Of a stretch of DNA of 64,000 bases, positions 36,885 through 53,202 are shown piece by piece; within the stretch, counting starts at the first letter, position 1; the number at the start of each line of letters is the position of its first letter. The notes under the pieces were generated by a model that saw only the letters and a program-made list of their open reading frames with translations, had not been told where the DNA came from and ran no database searches. Location of the stretch: assembly GCF_902498825.1 (NCBI RefSeq), contig NZ_LR701459.1, forward strand, positions 638,527 to 702,526. The letters are read 5' to 3'. The translations under genes and the position numbers were made by a program. Origin of the DNA: Rhizobium sp. EC-SD404. GTDB lineage: Bacteria; Pseudomonadota; Alphaproteobacteria; Rhizobiales; Rhizobiaceae.

Positions 36885-36900
36885 AGATCGCCAAGACGTC

Positions 36901-36929
36901 TGTCGCCCGTCACTTTCAGGCGGGCGACA
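36901..36929. terminator. Hairpin between convergent ndvA and idi ends
   Basis: TGTCGCCCG at 36901-36909 pairs perfectly with CGGGCGACA at 36921-36929 around an 11-base loop. The idi stop lies inside the loop. Position between convergent ends suggests a two-way terminator, but there is no U-run on either strand, so efficiency is doubtful. Confidence 0.5.
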
Positions 36930-37485
36930 ATCCCAGTTCAGACCAACGCTCGAGATAGATCCGGAACCAGGGTGTGATGCTGTCCGGGTTCAACCGCGCT
37001 TCGCGTTGAAGCTCTGCGATCTCGACCCAGCGCACCTTGTCGACTTCCGTCGGATCGAACGGGATTGCGGTCTCGGGATCGTCGACAGTACCTTCGAAGA
37101 CGTGGACCCGCTCGTGCTCCGTCAAACCCTGGCCGACATCGGCCCGATACTCGATCACGGCGCGAGGCTCGAGATCGATGTCCAGACCGAGCTCCTCCCA
37201 TAATCGGCGGGTGGCGCAGGCGGAGGGGTTTTCTTGCCAGTCCGGATGCGTACAGCAGGTGTTCGCCCACTGGCCGGGGCTGTGATACTTGCCGCCGGCA
37301 CGACGCTGGACGAGCAGGCGGTTTCCACTGAAGACAAATGCCGAAATCGCCAGATGCTTGATGCCGCGCCGATGCGCATCAAGCTTCTCCACCGGGTAGA
37401 GAGCGCCGTCATCGTCGATCGCCGCAATGATGCGATCGTCGCCGCAGCGGGTCGTATCCGGGGAGCGCATCAACGGCAAAGGCAT
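36916..37485 (-). CDS. idi: Isopentenyl-diphosphate delta-isomerase, type I
   Basis: 189 residues. Nudix-fold enzyme interconverting IPP and DMAPP in the cytosol. The active-site Cys is in WANTCCTHP (C77 or C78, equivalent to the Escherichia coli NTVCGHP) and the catalytic Glu in IEYRADVGQG (E112). The Nudix-like helix is ACATRRLWEELGLD. Type I idi is a regular member of purple bacterial PGCs near hemA and puh. It starts 36 bases after hemA copy 2, so it may be the last gene of the bchF superoperon. Confidence 0.95.
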   Translation of the reverse strand: MPLPLMRSPDTTRCGDDRIIAAIDDDGALYPVEKLDAHRRGIKHLAISAFVFSGNRLLVQRRAGGKYHSPGQWANTCCTHPDWQENPSACATRRLWEELGLDIDLEPRAVIEYRADVGQGLTEHERVHVFEGTVDDPETAIPFDPTEVDKVRWVEIAELQREARLNPDSITPWFRIYLERWSELGLSPA

Positions 37486-37521
37486 GTGCTCTCCCCTTGT
37501 TCGGCGGCGGCGGTCTTGGCG

Positions 37522-38739
37522 TCAGGCGACTGCGCGTGACAGGGCGCAGTGTGACCAGAGATCGCTCAGCGCATGCAGCATCTGGGCCATGTCCCCGTCG
37601 TCATGCACCGGGGATGGGGTGATGCGCAAGCGTTCCGTCTTCTTCGGCACCGTCGGATAGTTGATCGGCTGAACGTAGATGCCGTAATTGTCGAGCAGCA
37701 GATCCGACAGCCATTTACACTTTGTGGGGTCGCCTACCATCACCGGCACGATGTGGCTCGGGTTCGGCATGTAGGGAATGCCGATCGCGTTGAGGCCCTG
37801 ACGAAACTTAGCAACACGGTCCTGGTGACGCATGCGCTCGATCTGGCTCTGCTTCAGATGGCGGATCGAGGCGAGCGCGCCTGCGGCAAGAGCCGGCGGC
37901 AGCGCGGTGGTGAAGATGAAGCCAGAGGCGAAGGAGCGCACGAAGTCGCAAAGCGCCGTGGAGGCAGCGATATAGCCGCCCATCACGCCGAACGCCTTGC
38001 CGAGCGTGCCTTCGATCACCGTCAGGCGGTGCATCAGGCCTTCGCGTTCGGCGATGCCGCCGCCGCGTGGTCCGTAAAGGCCGACGCCGTGGACTTCGTC
38101 GAGATAGGTCATGGCGCCGAACTCGTCGGCGACATCACAGATCTCCTTGATGGGCGCGATGTCGCCATCCATCGAGTAGACGCTTTCGAACGCGATCAGC
38201 TTCGGCGCCTTCGGATCGGCTGCCTGGAGCTTGGCGCGCAGGTCGGCGACATCGTTGTGCTTCCAGATGACGCGTTCTGCCTTGGAGTGGCGGATGCCTT
38301 CGATCATGGAGGCGTGGTTCAACGCATCGGAAAAGACGATGCAGCCGGGGATCTTCGAGGCGAGCGTGCCGAGTGCCGCCCAATTCGAGACATAGCCCGA
38401 GGTGAAGAGGAGCGCTGATTCCTTGCCGTGCAAGTCAGCGAGCTCCTGCTCGAGCAGGACATGATAGTGGTTGGTGCCCGAGATGTTGCGGGTACCGCCG
38501 GCGCCTGCGCCGCAGCGGTCGATCGCTTCCTTCATGGCGGCCACCACCTTCGGATGCTGGCCCATGCCGAGATAGTCGTTCGAGCACCAGACGGTTACCG
38601 TGTGGGTTTTGCCTTCCACATGGCGGACTGCCTTCGGGAATGCACCGTTCTGTCGTTCGATGTCGGCGAAGACGCGGTAGTTGCCTTCTTTGCGGAGGTC
38701 CTCCAATTGGCCTGCAAAGAAATTTTCGAAATCCATCAT
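37522..38739 (-). CDS. hemA: 5-aminolevulinate synthase, copy 2 (photosynthesis superoperon)
   Basis: 405 residues starting [19 protein letters not shown], with GGGAGGG upstream. Same reaction as copy 1. From [12 protein letters not shown] to RMRHQDRVA (about residues 54-322) I see no amino acid difference between the copies. N-terminal 50 and C-terminal 25 residues differ clearly. The PLP lysine is in [14 protein letters not shown]. It follows puhE by 15 bases in the puh operon, the position where purple bacteria often carry hemA, so this copy should be expressed with the photosystem genes and not from the Irr-like promoter. Confidence 0.97.
   Translation of the reverse strand: MMDFENFFAGQLEDLRKEGNYRVFADIERQNGAFPKAVRHVEGKTHTVTVWCSNDYLGMGQHPKVVAAMKEAIDRCGAGAGGTRNISGTNHYHVLLEQELADLHGKESALLFTSGYVSNWAALGTLASKIPGCIVFSDALNHASMIEGIRHSKAERVIWKHNDVADLRAKLQAADPKAPKLIAFESVYSMDGDIAPIKEICDVADEFGAMTYLDEVHGVGLYGPRGGGIAEREGLMHRLTVIEGTLGKAFGVMGGYIAASTALCDFVRSFASGFIFTTALPPALAAGALASIRHLKQSQIERMRHQDRVAKFRQGLNAIGIPYMPNPSHIVPVMVGDPTKCKWLSDLLLDNYGIYVQPINYPTVPKKTERLRITPSPVHDDGDMAQMLHALSDLWSHCALSRAVA
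37642..38595 (+). repeat. Direct repeat copy 2 (inside hemA copy 2)
   Basis: Partner of 25995-26948; same orientation, 11,647 bases apart. See that entry for the comparison. Boundaries are where identity drops on both sides, not precise junctions. Confidence 0.85.
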
Positions 38740-38754
38740 CGCGTTTTCCCTCCC

Positions 38755-39567
38755 CTACTCGACATGAATTTTAACGGGTGCGACAGGCGCCTTCGCGCCC
38801 AGTTGCGTCGCACCGACTCCAGAACGGCTCCAGTTCCAGATCGCGTCCACCGGCAGCGGCAGGACGAGGAACCAGTGCTCGACAATGGCCAGGACCAGAA
38901 GCGTCAGAAGCAGCATCGTGCCGGCGATCTGCGCGGCATCGGTTGCTTCGACGAGGGCAAGGCCCATCGCTGTCGCGATGATTGTCGAGATGGTGATCGA
39001 AACCGGGAAGAAAGCGTTCATCGAACGCTTGCGTAGAAAGCTTTTCAGATAGGCGAGGTGCGGCGGCAGCAGGCTTTCGCCGAGATTGCGCACGCCGAAA
39101 TGTAGATTGAGCTTGGCACTGGCGCGCATGCCCCAAAGGATCATGAAGGTCCAGAAGCCGACCTGGTTTTCCGCGCCCCAGGTCAGCAATGCGATGACTG
39201 CCGCCGCCGCGACGATCAGAAGCTCGTGCCAGATGATCGCGCCGATGGCGTGCCCCATATGGGCCAGCCCGCTGCAATGGGCGTGGCATGGCCGGGTGCG
39301 GGTCCCCGTCACGAAGCCCATCAGGAAGCTCATCTCGATGAACGCCCACACGGCCAGGGCACTGGTGAAAGCGCCGTAGACTGCCGACACGCTATCCTGC
39401 GTGCCGGTCCAGGCGAGACCGACGAGACCCGCAACCAGCATCACCGTCGCCCCGGCCATACTGAAACCGTATGTGCGCCGGGGGAGCCCATCCAGGAAAA
39501 GGATCGCTCCGGTGGCGAACCACCAGAGGAACAGGGCGTAGGCGATGGGTGCGAGATAGGCGCTCAC
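38755..39567 (-). CDS. puhE: Photosynthetic complex assembly protein PuhE
   Basis: 270 residues from a GTG at 39567 (GTG-AGC-GCC-TAT, read as MSAYLAPIAYALFLWW), 11 bases after the acsF end; the open frame extends to 39618 inside acsF. The product has about seven hydrophobic helices and family sequence FATGAILFLDGLPRRTYG and SGLAHMGHAIGAIIWHE. PuhE affects reaction centre and LH1 levels in Rhodobacter by an unknown mechanism. Order acsF-puhE-hemA is the usual one. There is no ATG close to the conserved start, and the ribosome site is weak, so coupling to acsF is likely. Confidence 0.9.
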   Translation of the reverse strand: MSAYLAPIAYALFLWWFATGAILFLDGLPRRTYGFSMAGATVMLVAGLVGLAWTGTQDSVSAVYGAFTSALAVWAFIEMSFLMGFVTGTRTRPCHAHCSGLAHMGHAIGAIIWHELLIVAAAAVIALLTWGAENQVGFWTFMILWGMRASAKLNLHFGVRNLGESLLPPHLAYLKSFLRKRSMNAFFPVSITISTIIATAMGLALVEATDAAQIAGTMLLLTLLVLAIVEHWFLVLPLPVDAIWNWSRSGVGATQLGAKAPVAPVKIHVE

Positions 39568-39577
39568 AGCTTTTGGC

Positions 39578-40645
39578 TTACCAGACCGGCTGGAGGCGAC
39601 TTGCCTCCGGCAGTGCATTTTCCTTCACCGGCAAAGCGTAAAGGCGAACGAATATCGTCCCAGCACGCGCGATCAGCATGGCGCGCGAGGCCTTTGCCGC
39701 GACGCCCTGCTTGCCGTTGAGATCGTTCAGCTTGGCGTTGATGACGCTGAGCTTCTCCAGGCCGCGCGCGAATTTCGGATTGTCGATATCGAGCACCAGC
39801 GGGAACACCTGGCGCGTGATCTCGCTCGTCAGGTGGAAGACGCGGTAGTCGTATTCGACCGGGTCGATGCCGAGCGCCTTGTGGAACTCCGGCCGTGCCT
39901 GGTCGCGGACATACATCGTTGCGAAGACGGCGAGCAGGAAGAAGCGCACCCAGAGCTTGTTGGTGCCGGCCAGATAATCGGGATTGGCCCGCATCAGCAA
40001 AGCGAAGGCTTCACCGTGCCGGAACTCGTCGTTGCACCACTTCTCGAACCATTTGAAGATCGGGTGGAAGCGGCGCTCCGGGTGGCGTTCGAGATGCCGG
40101 TAGATGGTGATGTAACGCGCGTAGCCGATCTTTTCAGACAGGTACGTGGCGTAGAAAATGAATTTCGGCCGGAAGAAAGTGTATTTCTTCGCCTTGGTCA
40201 GGAAGCCGAGATTGACGCCAATGCCGAACTCTTTGAGCGCGTCGTTGATGAACCCCGCATGGCGGGCCTCGTCGCGGCTCATCAGGCCGAACAGCTTGAC
40301 GATGTCTGGATTCTGACCGCGTTTCTTCATCTCCTTATAGAGAACACAGCCGGAAAACTCGGCCGTCAGCGACGAGACCAGAAAGTCCACGAACTCGTTG
40401 CGTAGGCCTTCCGGCAGCGCATCGAAATCGATCCGGTCCCAGTTTTCGTCGCGCTTGAAATGGCCCTTGTTCGGATCGGCTTCCATTTCGGCGATGAGGG
40501 CATCCCACTCGCGGCGCACGGGCTCGACATTGGTGCGGTCGAGCTCGGCGAAATCGGTCGTGTAGAAGCGCGGCGAGAGCATGGTGGTCTCGGTCGCCAT
40601 TCCCGTCGTGTCGCGCGATTGAAGGGAGAGTGTTTCGATGGTCAT
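39578..40645 (-). CDS. acsF: Mg-protoporphyrin IX monomethyl ester oxidative cyclase (aerobic)
   Basis: 354 residues from the ATG at 40645 ([12 protein letters not shown]), with CAGGAG upstream. AcsF is the oxygen-requiring diiron enzyme forming the isocyclic ring E. The two iron-ligand motifs are [10 protein letters not shown] and [11 protein letters not shown], with more glutamates in [12 protein letters not shown] and DEARH contexts. This is the aerobic alternative to BchE; no bchE appears in the window. It starts four bases inside the preceding 102-residue gene. The open frame reaches 40717 without family sequence. Confidence 0.96.
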   Translation of the reverse strand: MTIETLSLQSRDTTGMATETTMLSPRFYTTDFAELDRTNVEPVRREWDALIAEMEADPNKGHFKRDENWDRIDFDALPEGLRNEFVDFLVSSLTAEFSGCVLYKEMKKRGQNPDIVKLFGLMSRDEARHAGFINDALKEFGIGVNLGFLTKAKKYTFFRPKFIFYATYLSEKIGYARYITIYRHLERHPERRFHPIFKWFEKWCNDEFRHGEAFALLMRANPDYLAGTNKLWVRFFLLAVFATMYVRDQARPEFHKALGIDPVEYDYRVFHLTSEITRQVFPLVLDIDNPKFARGLEKLSVINAKLNDLNGKQGVAAKASRAMLIARAGTIFVRLYALPVKENALPEASRLQPVW

Positions 40646-40950
40646 AGCCGTTCTCCTGACGAGAAGCTGAATTCCAGAAGTTCCATGAATTCGAAGTCGC
40701 CGGTCATGCGGACCCAAAGCTTTTCGGGTGCGGATGCCTTGGTGACGGTCGCCATGCGGTTGAAGACGGCGGTTTCGCCGTAGGGCACAGCGATCTCCGG
40801 ACCGTGGACATGCACGCTGTCGCCCGGCTCGATCTCGACGTCACCGGCCAGTTCCATATGCGCGTGCAGACTCTCGAACGTGTGGGACACCTCGATCCGG
40901 CAGGGCAGGTCGATACGCGTCCGTGTGAGCGTGATCTTCTCCATCATCAT
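40642..40950 (-). CDS. Small conserved PGC protein between puhC and acsF (PuhD-like)
   Basis: 102 residues, [15 protein letters not shown]. The sequence looks like all-beta, soluble protein ([32 protein letters not shown]), without membrane helices or catalytic motifs. I take the first of three adjacent ATGs because GGGAG lies eight bases upstream. It overlaps puhC and acsF by four bases each. In Rhodobacter-type clusters the same place is held by puhD, a small gene of unknown function; that identity is positional. The histidines and acidic residues in HVHGPEI make metal binding possible, but this is only a guess. Confidence 0.75.
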   Translation of the reverse strand: MMMEKITLTRTRIDLPCRIEVSHTFESLHAHMELAGDVEIEPGDSVHVHGPEIAVPYGETAVFNRMATVTKASAPEKLWVRMTGDFEFMELLEFSFSSGERL

Positions 40951-41435
40951 GGTCGTTCTCCCTGGGAATCGTTCGGCAGCGCCGCGGCGATTTCCCGGTC
41001 ATCCAGGAAGCGCTCGAAGGCGGCTCGGTTGGTTTGGCCAAAGGCATCCAGTGCAACGAGCCGGCCGGTCGCCGGATCTGAAAGAAGCACATGACCCTCT
41101 TCCGTGCGCTGGAGCGAGAAGGGGATGTCGTCGGAGATTTCCCGACGCTTGCGCTCATTGGCGAGCCCACGCATCGTGGCACGCAGGAAGCCGCCCTCGC
41201 CGGGCTGAACTCGCTGCAGCACGTGGCCGGTGCGGGCATCGATCACATCGACCGCGCCATCTCGGCGATCTGAAAACGACAGTTGTGCCGTTGCGACCAC
41301 ATGGGATGATTGATCGATCGCGCCCAGTCCGAAACCGCCGACCGCGGCAAAGCCGATCGAAAGCACCATAACGCCAACCATCCAGGCCAGCGGGCTGGCG
41401 TAGATGCGCTGCGGAGCGGGGTTTGCCTGGGTCAT
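40947..41435 (-). CDS. puhC: Photosynthetic complex assembly protein PuhC
   Basis: 162 residues from the ATG at 41435 (MTQANPAPQRIYASP), with GAGGAT upstream; this equals the size of Rhodobacter PuhC (formerly orf162). One N-terminal membrane helix (PLAWMVGVMVLSIGFAAVGG) anchors a periplasmic domain with SFSDRRDGAVDVIDARTGHV and PATGRLVALDAFGQTN. PuhC influences LH1 and reaction-centre assembly and core organisation. The longer reading frame to 41630 lies in puhB and is not used. Overlaps the downstream puhD-like gene by four bases. Confidence 0.9.
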   Translation of the reverse strand: MTQANPAPQRIYASPLAWMVGVMVLSIGFAAVGGFGLGAIDQSSHVVATAQLSFSDRRDGAVDVIDARTGHVLQRVQPGEGGFLRATMRGLANERKRREISDDIPFSLQRTEEGHVLLSDPATGRLVALDAFGQTNRAAFERFLDDREIAAALPNDSQGERP

Positions 41436-41439
41436 CAGC

Positions 41440-42120
41440 TTATCCTCTAACCGTCGCGGGCTGCGGTGCCTGGTGGGCCGGCCGCTGATCGCTCGAGACC
41501 ACGGTGAAGCGCGGTTGAACATGGCCAGCTTCAGCCGCCAGCGCACGGGCAACTTTCTGCGCCACGATATCCGCACCTGGAACGGCGCGCAGCATCGGCT
41601 CGGGATCGCGCAGCGACAGAGGGCGCACATGCGGCCAGAGAAGGAGCCAGGCGATCCGATCCGGACGCGCGACCTTCAATGCGACATTACCCGCGCCTGA
41701 TTTCGTCAGCTTTCGGACAGAAGCACTTTCGATGCGTGCGAAGGGAATGTTGAGCGTGACGGGCAGGGCGAGACCCGAGCGGATCAGCAGGCGCTTGCTG
41801 GTCAGCGTATAGATCGTGGTGCGGGCGTAGGCATAGCCAAGGCCGAGCAGGATGCCGAGGCCGGCGAGCGCCACAGGCACCATCCAGGCAGCATGCATCA
41901 GGGCGGCCATGACGCCGAGACCATCATAGAGAGCCGTCGCAAAGCGCCAGATCAGCAGCAGTGCGAAATAGATCGCCACGGCGCGCAGGTGGAAGGCATC
42001 CGCTGCAAGGGCGCGCCAGTCCGGTGAGCCCTGCCAGAGAAGGGCTTCGTCCTGGGGCAGGGCTTCGGGCAGGCCAGGGGCGTGCTCGAAGGCGAAATCG
42101 TCATGGGAGAGAGCGCTCAT
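41440..42120 (-). CDS. puhB: Reaction centre assembly protein PuhB
   Basis: 226 residues with two or three central membrane helices (AIYFALLLIWRFATAL, AWMVPVALAGLGILLGLGYAYA) and a bacterial PH-like stretch (TTIYTLTSKRLLIRSG, LNIPFARIESASVRKL). PuhB dimerises and helps assemble the reaction centre in Rhodobacter capsulatus. It starts four bases inside puhA and ends four bases before puhC, in the normal puhABC order. The ends are proline- and alanine-rich and probably disordered. Confidence 0.93.
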   Translation of the reverse strand: MSALSHDDFAFEHAPGLPEALPQDEALLWQGSPDWRALAADAFHLRAVAIYFALLLIWRFATALYDGLGVMAALMHAAWMVPVALAGLGILLGLGYAYARTTIYTLTSKRLLIRSGLALPVTLNIPFARIESASVRKLTKSGAGNVALKVARPDRIAWLLLWPHVRPLSLRDPEPMLRAVPGADIVAQKVARALAAEAGHVQPRFTVVSSDQRPAHQAPQPATVRG

Positions 42121-42881
42121 ATCAGGGGCTCCGAACGTTCTGGTGTCGCGTAGAGGTGGCCGCCGGCGAAATAGGCCATGATGCGATCTTCCTCGAGCAG
42201 AGTGATCCGATCCATCGCGGCCAAACCCGGCACGTCGGCGAATTGCGCGGAGGTCAGCGACTTGACGTCGACCTGCGTCTTCTTGATGCGTGCAAGGTTG
42301 TGCGGAACGAGAACGTGGCGTCCGTCGCCCAGTTCGACTTCGAGATAGCGGACCATGTGCTCAGCCCGATCGACCCAGATATCGGTGACGGTCGCGACCC
42401 GGCGGCGGTCGACGGCGAAAACCGGCAAGCCGCGGGGATCGAAGTCGCCGTTGGCGATGCCGAAATGGGTGTCGCTCGACCACGGCACAATGCGCAGGCG
42501 GCCGTCATAGGTCATGTCGGGACGATCGTCGCGCTCAGCCCAAGCGGCGGGACCGACCCCGTCGATGAGCGGATTGCCCGTCGGCGTCATCGGTGCGCCC
42601 GGCCATGGGGCGACGCGCATCGCGGCGATCGGCCGGCGGTCGCGCTTGTCATTCGGCACAGTGTAGGTGCCGGCGCCGTGTGGCCGCAGGAAGGTCTTCG
42701 GCTCCGCCATCAGCAGTTCGTTGGGGCGGTGAAGCTGCCCGCCGGGGTCGCGCTCGAGCGGATAGCCCTCGCGGCGGTCTTCGCGGCGGATGTAAAAGAT
42801 GAGGCCGGCGAAGAAGAGCCAGAAGGCGTAAAGCGCCAGCTGGGCAACGTCGATATAGCCTGTGATTGCGCCGATTTCCAT
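42117..42881 (-). CDS. puhA: Photosynthetic reaction centre H subunit
   Basis: 254 residues. One N-terminal transmembrane helix (LALYAFWLFFAGLIFYI) carries the H subunit into the membrane, followed by RREDRREGYPLE, the charged cytoplasmic junction of every PuhA. The cytoplasmic beta-barrel part includes DPRGLPVFAVDRR and ITLLEEDRIMAYFAGG. It stabilises the L/M core and the proton path to QB. L and M (pufL, pufM) are not in the window. The gene follows lhaA by 26 bases. Confidence 0.96.
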   Translation of the reverse strand: MEIGAITGYIDVAQLALYAFWLFFAGLIFYIRREDRREGYPLERDPGGQLHRPNELLMAEPKTFLRPHGAGTYTVPNDKRDRRPIAAMRVAPWPGAPMTPTGNPLIDGVGPAAWAERDDRPDMTYDGRLRIVPWSSDTHFGIANGDFDPRGLPVFAVDRRRVATVTDIWVDRAEHMVRYLEVELGDGRHVLVPHNLARIKKTQVDVKSLTSAQFADVPGLAAMDRITLLEEDRIMAYFAGGHLYATPERSEPLI

Positions 42882-42907
42882 TGCCGTGTCCTTCCTCCGT
42901 CCCCGAG

Positions 42908-44337
42908 CTAGTTGGGGAATTCCATCATGCCGAAGCGTTCACGCGCTGCGCCGACCTGCGGGCCCGGATACCGGGCGAGGGGGCCGATCGCGATGAGCGT
43001 GGCGAAGAGCAGTCCAATTTCGATGTGGTAGACGACGCCGTAGCCGGCCGAGACCTGGTCGAAGACCGAGCCCTGAGCGGCAAGGTGCGTGACGCCGTCG
43101 CGGATCAGTCCGCCGGCCGCGATACCGAGCCCCATGGAGGTGGCCTGCACCGCGCCCCAAGCGCCAAGCGCCATGCCGCTGTCGCCATCGTCGGACAAAT
43201 CCATTGCAGCGGTGAGCATGCTTACCGCGAAAAGCCCGCCGCCGAGCCCAATCAAGGCCGTGCCAAGACGGAAGATCAGGGCCGATTCCAGCGGTGCCGC
43301 GATGATGACGAGCGAGAAGGCCGGAACACCCACCAGCGCGCCGATGGCCGACAGGCGATACGCGTTGAAACCTGACGACAAGAGCCGCGCGGCGATGGTG
43401 AGGCCGACCAGCGTGCCGGTTGCGAGAATGGCCGTCAGCATCGTCGTCGCGCCGACCGTCAAGGCGAGGACCTGGCCACCATAGGGCTCGAGCAGCACAT
43501 CCTGCATGGAGAACGCCGCTGTTCCGAGTGCCAGCGCGGCGAGAAGGCGCCCGGAGCGTCCCGACGCCATGAAAGAGGCCCAGGCTTCGGCAAAGGCCGG
43601 CCGGGGACGGTCGTGGCGGGTGCGTGCGGGATCGCGGCCTTCCTGCTTCCAGAGCGCGATGATGTTCAGCGCCATCGTGACCATCGCGGCGCCCTGCACG
43701 ACCTGGATGAGCCGCAGATGCGTGTAGTCGGCCAGCAGTGTCGAGAAGACGATCGCGGACACGAGCATCCCGACCAAGAGGAAAACGTAGAGCAGGGCGA
43801 CGACGCGCGGGCGATTCTTCGGTTCTGCAAGATCGCAGGCGAGTGCCAGCCCGGCGGTCTGTGTTATGTGCATGCCGGCGCCGACCAACAGGAACGCAAG
43901 CGCTGCGCCGATCTGCCCGCCGAGGGGACCATAATGGCCATCGCCCGAGAGCAGGAGGAGCGCGAACGGCATGATGGCCAAGCCGCCGAACTGAAGCAGC
44001 GTGCCCATCCAGATGAAGGGAACCCGGCGCCAGCCCAGATAGGAGCGGTAGGTATCCGAGCGATGGCCGATCAGCGCACGCAGCGGGGCGGCGACGATCG
44101 GCAGCGCCACCATGAGCGCGACCAGTGCGGCCGGAACGTTGAGCTCGACGATCATGACGCGGTTCAAGGTGCCGGTCAGGAGCACCATGGCCATGCCGAC
44201 GGAGACCTGGAAGAGCGAAAGGCGGAGCAGTCGTGCAAGCGGCAGCCCGGGGCTCGCGGCATCGGCGAACGGCAGGAAGCGTGTCCCAACCGAGCGCCAG
44301 AGCAACGCCAATCCCGTCTTGTGGCTGCGCGCAGTGC

Positions 44338-44341
<4 letters not shown>
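42908..44341 (-). CDS. lhaA: LhaA, PucC-family LH1 assembly protein
   Basis: 477 residues, about twelve membrane helices; a bacteriochlorophyll-delivery (BCD) group member of the major facilitator superfamily. Conserved BCD blocks: LTGTLNRVMIVELNVPA, YRSYLGWRRVPFIWMG, and MQDVLLEPYGGQVLALT. LhaA sits between bchM and puhA in purple bacteria and is needed for normal LH1 assembly, perhaps handing over bacteriochlorophyll. A paralogue is at 56385-57758. It overlaps bchM by four bases. Confidence 0.92.
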
Positions 44342-49622
<5,281 letters not shown>

Positions 49623-49648
<26 letters not shown>

Positions 49649-51151
49649 CGTAGAGCGTCTCGATTGTGATGGTGGACAGACCGTGGTCTGCGGCGAAACG
49701 TTCTGTGTTGCGGCGGGCTTTGCCGCGCACGAAGAAGGGGATCTTTTTCAGTTCGCTTTCAGCGTCCTGGGCCCAGTTGGCAGCGCTCGAGGCTTGGGGT
49801 TGCGGTGCTTCCGGCTCGACAGATTTCTGGCTTGCGGGAGCAAGGTGCGAAGGGTTCGCGCCGTCATGAAATTCGAAGTCGTTGCGGAACATGCCGAGGA
49901 GATGTTCCTCGAGGCCCATCATCAGCGGGTGGACCCAGCTGTCGAAAATGACGTTCGCGCCTTCAGGTCCCATCTGCGGCGAATAGCGCGCGGGGAAATC
50001 CTGCACGTGAACCGGTGCCGAGATGACCGCGCAGGGAATCTGCAGCCGTTTGGCGACATGACGTTCCATCTGGGTGCCGAGCACGAGTTCCGGCTGGGCC
50101 GCAATGATCGCATCCTCGACTTCCAGGTGGTCGTCGGTGATCAGCGCTTCGAGACCGTAAGCCTTTGCGGCTGCACGAACGTCGCGGGCAAATTCGCGCG
50201 TGTAGGTGCCGAGACCGCAAACGTTGAAGCCGAGCTCGTCGCGCGCGATTCGAGCGGCGGCGATGGCGTGGGTCGCATCGCCGAAGATGAAGACACGCTT
50301 GCCGGTCAGGTAGTTGCTGTCGATCGAGGCGGCGTACCATGGTGCCCGCGACTGGACGGTGGCGAGCGCAGCATCAACGTCGAGACCGGCCAGTTGAGCC
50401 ACCTCTGCGACGAAATCGCGGCACGCGCCGCTGCCGATCGGCACGGTCTTGGTGAAGGGCTGGCCGTGGCGCTCTTTCAGGAAATTGGCGGTCGTCGCGG
50501 CAATCTCGGGATAGAGCACGACGTTGAAGGCAGCCTGCGGGAGCCGGGCGAGATCATGCACGGATGCGCCGAGCGGTGCCACGACATTGACCGTCACGCC
50601 GATCGAGACCAGCAGCCGGCGGATTTCCTCAATGTCGTCGCGGTGGCGAAAGCCGAGCGCCGTAGGACCTAAGATGTTGCAGCTGGCCAGATTGCGGCCT
50701 TCAGGCGTCGGGCCGGCGGCAAAGCTGCGGACCAGGCGATAGAAGGTTTCGGCAGCGCCCCAGTTTTCCTTCTTCTGGTAGGAGGGCAGCTCGAGCGGCA
50801 CGACGGGAATGGAAAGGCCAAGCGCTGCGGCAAGCCCGCCCGGATCGTCCTGCAGCAGCTCTGCCGTGCAGGAGGCCCCGACGATCATTGCGTCGGGCTG
50901 GAAGCGGGCCGCTGCTTGCGCGCAGGCGGTCTTAAAGATCGCTGCGGTGTCGGCGCCAAGATCGCGCGCCTGGAAGGTGGTGTAGGTGACCGGCGGACGC
51001 TTGGCGTCGCGCTCGATCATCGTGAACAGCAGATCGGCGTAGGTGTCGCCCTGCGGTGCATGCAGCACGTAATGAAGCCCGCGCATGGCGGTTGCGATCC
51101 GCATCGCGCCGACATGGGGTGGGCCTTCATATGTCCACATCGCAAGCTGCA

Positions 51152-51152
<1 letters not shown>
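49623..51152 (-). CDS. bchB: Light-independent protochlorophyllide reductase subunit B
   Basis: 509 residues from the ATG at 51152, with GGAGAG before it; the GTG one codon earlier is less likely. BchB is the NifK-like half of the dark-operative enzyme that reduces ring D of protochlorophyllide. Blocks are [30 protein letters not shown] and [18 protein letters not shown]94 or nearby in GASCTAE is a cluster ligand, and one ligand is aspartate in this family. The last 60 residues hold the ALXVSAL-like small C-terminal domain ([18 protein letters not shown]). Confidence 0.96.
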
Positions 51153-52968
<1,816 letters not shown>

Positions 52969-53034
52969 GCGCCTTGCCTCCTGCTGCACTGAACTGCAGC
53001 TGTTGAAAGGAGAGTACTGCCGCACGGAGGCATG

Positions 53035-53052
53035 TGTCAACTAAACATGACG
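53035..53052. promoter_or_regulatory. PpsR-like box (one mismatch) between bchF and aerR
   Basis: TGTCAACTAAACATGACG matches TGT-N12-ACA except for the last base, with arms TGTCA and TGACG eight bases apart. On the minus strand the TTGACA at 53040-53035 could be the bchF -35. An overlapping minus-strand sequence, TGTAAATCCAGATGTACG, also fits with one mismatch. The 234-base gap from 52969 to 53202 serves the divergent bchF and aerR genes and holds no other gene. Confidence 0.55.
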
Positions 53053-53202
53053 TACATCTGGATTTACAATGTCGTGCAATTGGGTCATGCTCAGCTGACA
53101 TTGAAGATACCCTTGGCGCCGGATCGACCATTCCTTCGACGCCTTTCTTTGGTGCCCGATCAACACCAGTCATGGCGATGGGGTCGTCGAGCGAGGTGGC
53201 CC

